Source of the DNA: Salinivirgaceae bacterium
GTDB taxonomy: Bacteria; Bacteroidota; Bacteroidia; Bacteroidales; Salinivirgaceae
DNA: 42,336 bases
Assembly (NCBI GenBank): GCA_027858775.1
Contig: JAQICA010000215.1
Span: 1-42,336 of the forward strand
Reading direction: 5' to 3'
Positions 17,641-25,667 of the stretch are shown here, one piece after another; the first letter of the stretch is position 1; every line of letters begins with the position of its first letter. A program made the translations under genes and the position numbers. The notes under the pieces were generated by a model. It did no database searches, was not told where the DNA came from, and saw nothing but the letters and a program-made list of their open reading frames with translations.

Positions 17641-20600
17641 ATGAAAGAAATTTGCATTTGGGAAGCATCAGAAAACAACCTGAAAAACATTGATGTTACG
17701 ATTCCTTACAATAAACTTACCGTAATTACCGGGCTTTCAGGAAGCGGGAAAAGTAGTTTGGTGCGTGATGTAATTCAACGCGAAGGTCAACGAATGTATT
17801 TGGAAACCTTCTCGGCTTACACTCGGTCAAAGTTGGGGAAAATACGTCCGGCAAAAGTTCGCCATATCGATGGAATGTTGCCCGTAATTAGTGTTGGGCA
17901 AACACATGTGCAAGCCAACCGACGATCGACAGCCGGCACGTTTAGTGAAATATCTCCCTTGCTTCGTCAGTTATTTTCACGCTTCAACGATCAGCAATTT
18001 AAACTCAACCGAAACGAATTTTCTTTCAATTCGGAGAAAGGATGGTGTCCACATTGCAAAGGGCTGGGACTGGAAGAGTATATTGATACAGAAAAACTCA
18101 TTGCCAACCCGGAAAAATCGCTTCGCGATGGTGCATTAGTCATAACATTACCCGGTGGATATACCATTTACTCGCAAGTTACAATTGATGAATTACAAAA
18201 AGTCTGTAGCAGCGAAGGCTTTAACGTTGATGTTCCATGGAGACAATTAACGACACATCAGAGAAATATAATTTTGTACGGAAGCAAAAAGGTAAAAGTG
18301 TTATACGGAAAGCATTCGCTTGAATCGCGCATGAAGTGGACAGGTATGACTGCTCGTCCGCGCGATGAAAGCTATTACAGAGGAATTGTACCTGTCATGC
18401 AGGAAATATTAACCCGCGACAGGAATGATAATATTTTGCGATTTGTATCTGCCCGAACGTGTCCAGCTTGCGATGGAACCCGATTAAAAAAAGAAAGCAG
18501 AAAAGTTACATGGTATGGGGAAACAATTTATGAATACGAACGAATGCCATTTTCTGTGTTATTAGACGAACTAGGGGCGTTGAAAATAACTCAAAAAGGC
18601 GAACAACAGTTGATTACTGCGCTAACTCACCACCTGGAACAATTGGTGAAGTTAAGTGTGGGACACATATCGGCAAATCGGCTTAGCGAAACCTTATCGC
18701 AGGGTGAACTCCGCCGCATGCGCCTCTCTCAGCTTTTGCACAACGGTCTGGCGGGCGTCTTGTACCTTTTCGATGAACCATCGATTGGACTACACCCCCG
18801 TGATGTGGGAACGCTTATTCAAATGATGTACCGTCTTGTAAACCAAGGAAACACAGTTGTTGTGGTTGAACACAACGAGGCGATAATACACTCGGCACAA
18901 CACCTAGTAGAGTTAGGCCCTGGTGCCGGAACAAACGGTGGGAACGTACTATTCTCAGGTACTCCGCAACAGCTTTTTAAAGAAAAACCGGATAATAGCC
19001 CCACGGCCACCATCAAAGATTCTATCATTAATAAAAAAACCACTGCACCTAAAGAAACGTTTACGGTATTCATTAAACAGTATCACAACATCACTAACCA
19101 AAAATTTGTGTTTGCCACAGAGAGTTTGAATGTAATAACTGGCGTTTCGGGTGCAGGAAAAAGCACATTAATGACGCATGGCCTGATGCATAATGAGCAG
19201 TTTGGGCAAATTGTTTTTATTAACCAAAAACCAATTGGCAGAACCTCGCGAAGTAACCCCGCCACTTATACGGGGCTTTTTGATGAGCTACGTAAGCAAT
19301 TTGCCAAAACTGAAACTGCACAAATAAAGAAACTGAAAGCCGGGCACTTCTCTTTCAACAACAAACAAGGTCAATGCGAAGCATGCAAAGGAACAGGTGT
19401 AGAAAAAACCGGGATGCATATTTTCGAAGATATGGTGCAAACATGTTCTGTATGCAGCGGATCCAGATACAAGACTGAAATACTGGAAGTTACCCTTCGC
19501 GGAAAAACGATTGAAGATATTTTAAAAATGACCGTTAATGAAGGGGCGGCATTTTTTGAAGACGATAAAAAACTAATGCCATATGTCGAAGCGATGCAAA
19601 AACTTGGGCTGGGATACTTGCATTTGGGACAGTCGTCAACCACTCTGTCGGGCGGCGAAGCGCAACGCATCAAGCTGGCGTCGCACCTACACCATAGCAA
19701 CCAGGAAAAATGCTTGTACCTGCTCGATGAACCCACAACTGGATTACACGCAGCCGATATTCACATGCTGCTTACCGCATTGCGATCATTCACTCAAAAC
19801 GGGCATACACTCGTAGTGATTGAACACGACGCACAAATGATAAATGCCGCAGACTGGATTGTAGATATTGGCCCTGAAGGCGGTCAAAAAGGCGGACAAG
19901 GCCTGTTTAACGGAACCGCAAATGATTTTTTTAAAAGACATACATCAGTAACAACCAAATGGCTCCGGTCAACGCCTGAAATTCCACCGTTAGACAATCA
20001 ATCATCCAGCATGGAGAGTGTTAATTTACAGGGAATTAACACACACAATCTACAAAACATCGACCTAAGTATTTCAATGGGCAGTTTTGTAGCTTTTACA
20101 GGCGTATCTGGTAGTGGAAAAACATCGCTCCTGCTCAATACCTTACATGCCGAAGGCCAGCGCCTGTTTACCGAAAACCTGAGCTCATTCCGCAGACTGC
20201 AAATTCAATTTACCAGCGGGGCTAATGTGCAAAAAATTGTGCGAATGCAACCTACAGTTGCAGTGGAGGCAGACATTCAACGACCTGACATCACTGCAAC
20301 TGTGGCTTCGCTCAGCGGGGTTTACGACCTTTTGCGTTTGCTTTATGCCCGATTTGCAACCAATTCCACGGTGAAAAAACTCACTGCAGCCGACTTTTCG
20401 CTGGAAAATAAGTATTCTGTTTGTCCGCGGTGCGAAGGTGCCGGATTTGAGAAAAAATGCGCCACTGAAAAACTCATACAATTTGCTGAAAAGCCATTAC
20501 TCAAAGGTGCGCTGACCAGCCACAAAACAATAGCCTATTTTACAGGTGTTGAGAACAAATACGGTTGGTTACTGCATGCTGTGGCCGAAAAACACAACAT

Positions 20601-22227
20601 TAATTTGGAACTTCCATGGGAAGCCCTTTCCGAAATAGCCAAAAATATACTGCTCTACGGAACCGGCAACCAATTGTACGAAGTGCAGTGGGAATTTAAA
20701 CGAAAAAATAATGTGGGAACCCACACTTTTACAAGTCCATGGAGTGGTTTATGCTCCCTAATCGAAGAAGAATATCGTATGCATTACCCATCGGCACGGG
20801 GCAAGCACGCTCTTGAAATTATGAACGACGAAAAGTGCTCGCAGTGTTCGGGAGCCCGGCTCAATGCAGATAAGCTTCAACACACTTTTGCAGGTAAAAA
20901 CATGAGCGAAATTCTTTCGTTAAGCGTACAAGAACTGCTAAACCTCACTAATTCGAGTGTTTTTGATGCAATTTCTCCGGCCTTGAAAAAGCAATTGCAA
21001 GAAAAACTGGGTTTTCTATCCAAAGCACAAATTGGTTACTTGCCATTAAATCGCCCTGCCCGATATTTGTCGACAGGAGAATTAAAATGGATAAAACTAA
21101 ATAGCATTTTATCGGGAAACCTCAGCGGCATGTGTATTATACTCGACGAACCAGCAGCGGGCTTACCCGCCAGTGCGCAAACGCTTTTGGTTGATATCCT
21201 AAGAAGCAGTTGCAAAAATGGCAACACCATTCTGGTAAGCACGCACCACAAGGAATTACTACTCGCAGCAGACCGGATTATTGAGCTCGGTCCCGGGCCT
21301 GGTAAAGCAGGAGGAAAAATTATAGCCGATATTACTCCCAACCAATTAAACAATTATAAAAACCTGGTGGCTAATGATGTAGTGAAAAATGTTTCGCCGA
21401 CGCACGAAAAAATATTCGACGAAACGAGCAAAAATCAAATTCAAGAAATACAAACGGCCAATATCTATGAAAATGCAATACATATTATAACCGGTGCTAG
21501 CGGAAGCGGGAAAACGCAATTGCTCAATAAAATTGCAGCGGAAGCAAAAAAACTTGAACACCACACACTTATTATGGCAAATACTAAGTTGCCTTCGGGC
21601 AATTCGCATAGCACAATAGCCACGCGAACCGGTTTGCTCAACGATTTAAAAACGGTTTTTGCCGGTGTGCCGGATGCCGCTTCATTTAAGGCTGCCGATT
21701 TTAGTTTCAACAACAAAACCGGGCAATGTGCTACTTGCAAAGGAACCGGAACCATTAAAACCACGCTGGATTTTTTACCCGATGTGATAGAAACATGCTC
21801 TGAATGTAGCGGATCGCGCTATAATGAAGCAATTCTTTCTGTGCAATACAACGGAAAAAACATAGGTCAGTGGCTGCAAGTAACCATAGAAGAGTTAATT
21901 AATGAACCATTTTGGACGGAAAAGAGTAATAAAATGCTTCGTTTCTTGATGGACTCCGGCTTGAGTTACCTCACATTGGGACGTAACATAAGCACATTAT
22001 CATTTGGGGAACGGAGGCGATTGGCGCTGGCCGAACAATTGGCAACGCTAAAAACACGAAAAGCCATTATTTGTATCGATAATGCAACACTGGGGCTCGA
22101 TCCAAGAAGTTTTACAGCACAAGTGGCTCTGTTCGAATCATTAGCAAAAAAGGGTCATACCATTATAATTACCGATGCGGAAAATCGTGCAGGCGCATTT
22201 TCAAACGTTGTACGCATTTCGCTATAA
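17641..22227 (+). CDS. Double-length UvrA-like ABC ATPase with four ABC modules
   Basis: 1528 residues from the ATG at 17641 (MKEICIWEASENNLKNI matches UvrA N-termini); an in-frame ATG at 17581 adds 20 residues. It looks like two UvrA-type halves in tandem. Walker A lysines are K37 (GLSGSGKS), K507 (GVSGAGKS), K827 (GVSGSGKT) and K1291 (GASGSGKT). Signatures are LSQGE (352), LSGGE (669), LSTGE (1143) and LSFGE (1453). Walker B Asp-Glu pairs are at 378/379, 696/697 and 1169/1170; the fourth is Asp1480-Asn1481 and its switch His is Ala1513. UvrA zinc cysteine pairs (CPHC, CPAC, CEAC, CSVC, CPRC, CSQC, CATC, CSEC) are all kept. The UvrB-binding domain is absent in both halves: LFSRF and LLYARF run almost directly into the FSFNS/FSLEN segment. 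DNA binding is plausible, but UvrB recruitment is not. Canonical repair, drug tolerance or another DNA role remains open. Confidence 0.88.
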   Translation: MKEICIWEASENNLKNIDVTIPYNKLTVITGLSGSGKSSLVRDVIQREGQRMYLETFSAYTRSKLGKIRPAKVRHIDGMLPVISVGQTHVQANRRSTAGTFSEISPLLRQLFSRFNDQQFKLNRNEFSFNSEKGWCPHCKGLGLEEYIDTEKLIANPEKSLRDGALVITLPGGYTIYSQVTIDELQKVCSSEGFNVDVPWRQLTTHQRNIILYGSKKVKVLYGKHSLESRMKWTGMTARPRDESYYRGIVPVMQEILTRDRNDNILRFVSARTCPACDGTRLKKESRKVTWYGETIYEYERMPFSVLLDELGALKITQKGEQQLITALTHHLEQLVKLSVGHISANRLSETLSQGELRRMRLSQLLHNGLAGVLYLFDEPSIGLHPRDVGTLIQMMYRLVNQGNTVVVVEHNEAIIHSAQHLVELGPGAGTNGGNVLFSGTPQQLFKEKPDNSPTATIKDSIINKKTTAPKETFTVFIKQYHNITNQKFVFATESLNVITGVSGAGKSTLMTHGLMHNEQFGQIVFINQKPIGRTSRSNPATYTGLFDELRKQFAKTETAQIKKLKAGHFSFNNKQGQCEACKGTGVEKTGMHIFEDMVQTCSVCSGSRYKTEILEVTLRGKTIEDILKMTVNEGAAFFEDDKKLMPYVEAMQKLGLGYLHLGQSSTTLSGGEAQRIKLASHLHHSNQEKCLYLLDEPTTGLHAADIHMLLTALRSFTQNGHTLVVIEHDAQMINAADWIVDIGPEGGQKGGQGLFNGTANDFFKRHTSVTTKWLRSTPEIPPLDNQSSSMESVNLQGINTHNLQNIDLSISMGSFVAFTGVSGSGKTSLLLNTLHAEGQRLFTENLSSFRRLQIQFTSGANVQKIVRMQPTVAVEADIQRPDITATVASLSGVYDLLRLLYARFATNSTVKKLTAADFSLENKYSVCPRCEGAGFEKKCATEKLIQFAEKPLLKGALTSHKTIAYFTGVENKYGWLLHAVAEKHNINLELPWEALSEIAKNILLYGTGNQLYEVQWEFKRKNNVGTHTFTSPWSGLCSLIEEEYRMHYPSARGKHALEIMNDEKCSQCSGARLNADKLQHTFAGKNMSEILSLSVQELLNLTNSSVFDAISPALKKQLQEKLGFLSKAQIGYLPLNRPARYLSTGELKWIKLNSILSGNLSGMCIILDEPAAGLPASAQTLLVDILRSSCKNGNTILVSTHHKELLLAADRIIELGPGPGKAGGKIIADITPNQLNNYKNLVANDVVKNVSPTHEKIFDETSKNQIQEIQTANIYENAIHIITGASGSGKTQLLNKIAAEAKKLEHHTLIMANTKLPSGNSHSTIATRTGLLNDLKTVFAGVPDAASFKAADFSFNNKTGQCATCKGTGTIKTTLDFLPDVIETCSECSGSRYNEAILSVQYNGKNIGQWLQVTIEELINEPFWTEKSNKMLRFLMDSGLSYLTLGRNISTLSFGERRRLALAEQLATLKTRKAIICIDNATLGLDPRSFTAQVALFESLAKKGHTIIITDAENRAGAFSNVVRISL

Positions 22228-22304
22228 CCAAATTTGAACACTACTCGATATTTATAAACTCCGGGTTAACTTTGTTGATGACCTCGCCGTTCATGAAAAC
22301 AGAT

Positions 22305-22321
22305 CACTTATGCGATAAGTG
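22305..22321. promoter_or_regulatory. Perfect inverted repeat upstream of the Crp/Fnr gene
   Basis: CACTTAT-GCG-ATAAGTG, seven perfect pairs, lies about 80 bases before the Crp/Fnr start in the 176-base gap after the UvrA-like gene. It does not match the FNR half-site TTGAT. It might be an operator or a weak terminator of the upstream gene; no T tract follows. Confidence 0.3.
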
Positions 22322-22403
22322 GGGAAATTTCTTTCAAATGTGATTTAAAAACGATAAATTGGCTGCTCCGAAACATTTACGACAACTAAACTAGGCTGCG
22401 ACT

Positions 22404-23105
22404 TTGATTAAGAAAAAAAACATAGAATGTAAGAACTGTGCATTAAAATCTTCATTACTTTTTGAAAGTCTGAATGAGGAGGAGTATACGATGCTTAATT
22501 ACGATAAAAACTGCCAGATTTATAAGCGTGGCGATTTTATATTTCATGAGGGCAATCATGCCATCGGCTTTTACTGTGTTAATGAAGGGATAATAAAACT
22601 CTATAAAACCGGAATTGAAGGTCGCGAACAAATTATTACATTCGCAAAAGAAGGCGATATTATTGGATACCGATCAGTATTAAGCAAAGAATCGTTTTGC
22701 ACAACAGCAAAAGTAATTAGCGATGCCTACCTATGCTTTATTCCTGCACAACGCCTTTTTAAACTGGTAGAAAGCAATGCCAATTTCAGTCTGAAACTCA
22801 TTCAGCAAGCCTGCAAAGAACTAGAAGTAGCCAATAAATACATTACCGACATTGCCCAAAAAACAATTAAAGAACGAATGGCTGAAGTGCTACTCAAACT
22901 GCACGACGAGTTTAATGTGAACACCGAAGGATATTTAAACATTCCATTAACCCGTGAAGAACTGGCCAATTTGGTAGGTACGGCAACAGAGTCGGTCATT
23001 CGAATGCTATCGCTGTTTAAGTCTGGTGGTTTAATTGAGCTTAAAGGCCGGAAAATAAAGATTCTGCAAGCCGACGAGCTTAAACGCATTTCTGAGCAAC
23101 TCTAA
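22404..23105 (+). CDS. Crp/Fnr family transcriptional regulator
   Basis: 233-residue cytosolic regulator. Residues about 30-150 form a cyclic-nucleotide-binding-like beta roll (KRGDFIFHEGNHAIGFYCV, followed by a helix). About 165-230 form the winged helix-turn-helix with LTREELANLVGTATESVIRML as recognition region. The N-terminus has Cys9 and Cys12 (ECKNCALK), common in Bacteroidota Fnr-like proteins. Only two visible cysteines sit there, so an iron-sulfur cluster as in Fnr is not shown. The start is TTG: the only codon able to start upstream of the conserved Cys pair, since an in-frame TAG stands at 22392. Effector and target genes cannot be told from the sequence. It follows the UvrA-like gene in the same direction after 176 bases. 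Confidence 0.85.
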   Translation: MIKKKNIECKNCALKSSLLFESLNEEEYTMLNYDKNCQIYKRGDFIFHEGNHAIGFYCVNEGIIKLYKTGIEGREQIITFAKEGDIIGYRSVLSKESFCTTAKVISDAYLCFIPAQRLFKLVESNANFSLKLIQQACKELEVANKYITDIAQKTIKERMAEVLLKLHDEFNVNTEGYLNIPLTREELANLVGTATESVIRMLSLFKSGGLIELKGRKIKILQADELKRISEQL

Positions 23106-23131
23106 CATTATGTGGGAATTCCATTTTAAAA

Positions 23132-23212
23132 GAGAAAGCCGCAACCACCGAAATAAATCCAATAATTGAAATGTTTTCCAATAATGAATAATCACGATGT
23201 GCGGCTTTTCTC
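23132..23212. terminator. Long-loop inverted repeat between Crp/Fnr and ribE genes
   Basis: GAGAAAGCCGCA (23132-23143) pairs with TGCGGCTTTTCTC (23200-23212) with a single bulged base; the loop is 56 bases. It lies between two convergent genes and on the minus strand is followed by a T-rich tract, so it may end transcription on both sides. The large loop is unusual for a simple terminator. Confidence 0.45.
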
Positions 23213-23251
23213 GTTTATCTAGCCTGCCTGGGAAAGCTAAAAAATAACGTA

Positions 23252-23851
23252 TTATTCCTTACCCAGCACTTGTTTTACAATGCGGGTAATGTATTTACCA
23301 ATAATATCGAACTCAATATTTACAATTGAGCCTTCTTTATAGGTATGGAATACTGTATGTTCGTACGTGTACGGAATTACAGCAACCTGAAAGGTGCGTT
23401 CGCGACTATTGACTACAGTCATGCTTACCCCGTCGATTGATACAGATCCTTTTTCAACCGTAACGTTGTCGCCTTTGGGCTCATACTTAAATGTAAGATA
23501 CCAACTTCCGTCGGCTTCTTCAACGCCGGTAACAGTAGCAGTTTGGTCTACGTGCCCCTGCACCATGTGTCCATCAAGGCGTCCATCGGCTTTCACCGAG
23601 CGCTCCAGGTTTACCACATCGCCGGGCGACAATTGCCCCAAACTACTTTTCACAAGTGTTTCTTTTACGGCTGTAACCGTATAGTCGTTATCGGTTTTAC
23701 GCACAACGGTTAAGCATACACCATTATGCGAAATACTCTGGTCAATAGCCAGTTCGTTTACAAACGAGCATGCGATGGTAATATCAACATTCTCTTTGTC
23801 TTTTTCGATACTTACTACTTTACCGGTTTCTTCAACAATTCCTGAAAACAT
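23252..23851 (-). CDS. ribE: Riboflavin synthase, alpha chain
   Basis: Last step of riboflavin synthesis: dismutes two 6,7-dimethyl-8-ribityllumazine molecules to riboflavin and a pyrimidine returned to the pathway. 199 residues, typical length, starting with the conserved MFSGIVEETGKV. Two lumazine-binding repeats occupy about 1-97 and 98-190. Conserved stretches include SHNGVCLTV in repeat 1, DGHMVQGHVD at the junction and SIDGVSMTV in repeat 2. Monocistronic on the minus strand; other rib genes are not in the window. No FMN riboswitch was recognised in the 222 bases upstream, so regulation is unclear. Confidence 0.95.
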   Translation of the reverse strand: MFSGIVEETGKVVSIEKDKENVDITIACSFVNELAIDQSISHNGVCLTVVRKTDNDYTVTAVKETLVKSSLGQLSPGDVVNLERSVKADGRLDGHMVQGHVDQTATVTGVEEADGSWYLTFKYEPKGDNVTVEKGSVSIDGVSMTVVNSRERTFQVAVIPYTYEHTVFHTYKEGSIVNIEFDIIGKYITRIVKQVLGKE

Positions 23852-24016
23852 AAGCTTCGGAGTTTTAATTAAAATTCAAGGAACGAAATTAACGAAACCG
23901 AACCATATTTCATATTTAGTGCCCACAATTTTGGAAATATTTTTCACACAGACCGGTAAATGTGCAACCAAATGAGAGCGTCATTGGAAAAAAACAAGAT
24001 AGTTAAATTAAAAACG

Positions 24017-24024
24017 TAAATTTG
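24017..24024 (+). promoter_or_regulatory. Possible -7 box before outer membrane barrel gene
   Basis: TAAATTTG, a perfect TAnnTTTG match, 49 bases before the start at 24074. The nearest TTG (23984-23986) is 30 bases upstream, too far for a standard -33 box. Confidence 0.4.
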
Positions 24025-24073
24025 TTTCGTATAATTATTACTTTTACCATAGAAACTTAAAAAAATAAAAATT

Positions 24074-24832
24074 ATGAAAAAACTATTATTCCTGATAGCT
24101 GTAATGCTAATTGCACAAGCATCATTCTCCCAAATTTTTTCGTGGGGTATAAAAGGTGGTGTGAATTCCACAAAAATTACTTTTGATGATTTTAATGTTG
24201 GAGATCCAACCATTAGTATTGACTATGATTATTTAGCAGAGCATCCAGAAGCAGTTGAATTTGATGATGAAAACAATGTCACTTATATAGATCCTCAGGC
24301 ATTTACTGTCTCTGGTATGGGCGTTGAGTTTTCTCCATCATCGTATGAAATGGGTTATCATTTTGGTGGTTTTGCTCGCATAAAACTACTTGGCTTGTTC
24401 ATTCAGCCCGAATTGCTGTTTTCTCATGCTGAGGCGAGTATCAATGTAATGGAGCCTGATCTTAACAGTGTAAAAGAATCAACAGCTACAATCAATTATA
24501 ACAAGTTTGATGTGCCTGTGATGATAGGCATAAAATTAGGCCCGGCAAGGTTAAATATGGGTCCCGTGGCAACATTTAACCTTAGTCCAAATGTAGAAGG
24601 TGCAAAAGGCGAAGTAAACGATGTATTGAATGACTTTACCGAAGTTACAAATTTGGCAACATTTGGTGGACAGCTAGGTGTTGGTCTCGACATTCTTAAA
24701 AAAGTTACGCTTGATGTACGCTACGAATTCCCACTAAGTAAACTGGGTGATGATGTTACAATTGGAGAAAACACATTCTCTACCGACCAGCGTCAATCAC
24801 AATTTATTGGCAGTATCGGCTGGATGTTTTAA
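24074..24832 (+). CDS. Outer membrane beta-barrel protein (PorT-like)
   Basis: 252-residue predicted outer membrane protein. Signal peptide about 1-20 (MKKLLFLIAVMLIAQASFSQ), then FSWGIKGGVNSTKITFDD, the usual opening of PorT-like barrels. An acidic segment at about 35-85 (NVGDPTISIDYDYLAEHPE) is likely a long surface loop. The last strands contain KKVTLDVRYEFPLSKLG and end in a terminal aromatic residue (GSIGWMF), as in outer membrane proteins folded by the Bam machinery. It is a single gene with a possible -7 box upstream and a strong terminator downstream. Substrate or partner unknown. Confidence 0.75.
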   Translation: MKKLLFLIAVMLIAQASFSQIFSWGIKGGVNSTKITFDDFNVGDPTISIDYDYLAEHPEAVEFDDENNVTYIDPQAFTVSGMGVEFSPSSYEMGYHFGGFARIKLLGLFIQPELLFSHAEASINVMEPDLNSVKESTATINYNKFDVPVMIGIKLGPARLNMGPVATFNLSPNVEGAKGEVNDVLNDFTEVTNLATFGGQLGVGLDILKKVTLDVRYEFPLSKLGDDVTIGENTFSTDQRQSQFIGSIGWMF

Positions 24833-24856
24833 TACCACTTCTGAATTAAAAAATAT

Positions 24857-24890
24857 AACCCGGGGATAGCTCTCCGGGTTTTTTGTTTTT
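24857..24890 (+). terminator. Rho-independent terminator of the barrel gene
   Basis: AACCCGGGGA-TAGC-TCTCCGGGTT (24857-24880), a GC-rich stem followed by TTTTGTTTTT. It lies 24 bases past the plus-strand stop and may also serve the convergent folK through its flanking A tract. Confidence 0.88.
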
Positions 24891-25401
24891 AAAGAGCTGC
24901 AATGAATGGCTCCACTTTGCCCATGTCGGGACATTTTGCAAGCATTGTTTCAACTGTTTGCTGCAAAACCGGATGTTTATACTGTGGCATAATTTCGTGT
25001 AACGGCATAAGAGTAAACCTCCGCTCATGGAGGCGTGGGTGAGGTATTGTTAAATCAGCGGTCTCAATTATTTGGTTATTGAAAAAAAGGATGTCCAGAT
25101 CAAGGGTGCGGGCTGCGTAACCAGAGGTCGGGATCCTTTTTCGCCCGGCTTTTTTTTCTATTACCTGCAATAACTGAAGCAACTGATCTGAAGAGAGTTC
25201 TGTTTCAACAATTAATACCTGATTTACAAATGCCGATGACTCAAAACCCCATGCTTCCGACTCATATAGCGCGCTTGCCTTAAGAATAGAAGCCCCTGCC
25301 TGCAAAAGCTCTAACTGAGCAAAAGTAAGATACTCAACACGATTTCCAAGATTAGAACCGGAGAGCAATACCGCACTATTAATTACCTTATTATGAAACA
25401 T
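24889..25401 (-). CDS. folK: 2-amino-4-hydroxy-6-hydroxymethyldihydropteridine pyrophosphokinase
   Basis: Folate synthesis: transfers pyrophosphate from ATP to 6-hydroxymethyl-7,8-dihydropterin. 170 residues with the start at 25401 (MFHNKVINSAVLLSGSNLG); a TTG two codons upstream is less likely. Family signature GSNLGNR at the N-terminus, the pterin-side ESEAWGF, and the long motif spanning RTLDLDILFF (metal-binding Asp pair) and IPHPRLHERRF (ATP site) are all present. Convergent with the barrel gene and divergent from sppA, so likely monocistronic. Confidence 0.93.
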   Translation of the reverse strand: MFHNKVINSAVLLSGSNLGNRVEYLTFAQLELLQAGASILKASALYESEAWGFESSAFVNQVLIVETELSSDQLLQLLQVIEKKAGRKRIPTSGYAARTLDLDILFFNNQIIETADLTIPHPRLHERRFTLMPLHEIMPQYKHPVLQQTVETMLAKCPDMGKVEPFIAAL

Positions 25402-25475
25402 GAGCAACCAAATTTAGCATTACGAAAGGGCAAAAATAGCACCAAATTCCTATTTGTCCAAAATTGATGGTAAAT

Positions 25476-25519
25476 CTTGTCAACTATAGTCAAAACAACG
25501 TACGAAAATGCTTGTCAAC
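25476..25519. repeat. Direct repeat CTTGTCAAC in the folK-sppA divergent region
   Basis: CTTGTCAAC occurs at 25476-25484 and 25511-25519, 35 bases apart, inside the 266-base gap between two divergent genes. It might be a regulator binding pair, or chance. Confidence 0.25.
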
Positions 25520-25630
25520 ACACGAATCGTACATCGCCATAATTAAAGCAAGAACGTACTATAGCATTCCCTTCAGTTTTTAAAACCAATGTAAGCCAAC
25601 TATTCTTATGCGTTATTCATCATATTTTCA

Positions 25631-25638
25631 TAAATTTG
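25631..25638 (+). promoter_or_regulatory. Possible -7 box of sppA
   Basis: TAAATTTG matches TAnnTTTG and lies 29 bases before the start at 25668. No TTG stands at the expected -33 position, so the promoter is only partly supported. Confidence 0.45.
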
Positions 25639-25667
25639 TGTTTTTATAACCTTTAAAATCTATACCT

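Noticed and set aside
17641-22227. Reading the UvrA-like gene as the canonical excinuclease UvrA
   Set aside because: Length, four ABC modules and missing UvrB-binding domains do not fit the repair protein.
23852-24073. FMN riboswitch upstream of ribE
   Set aside because: No conserved RFN-element blocks could be found in the gap upstream of the gene.
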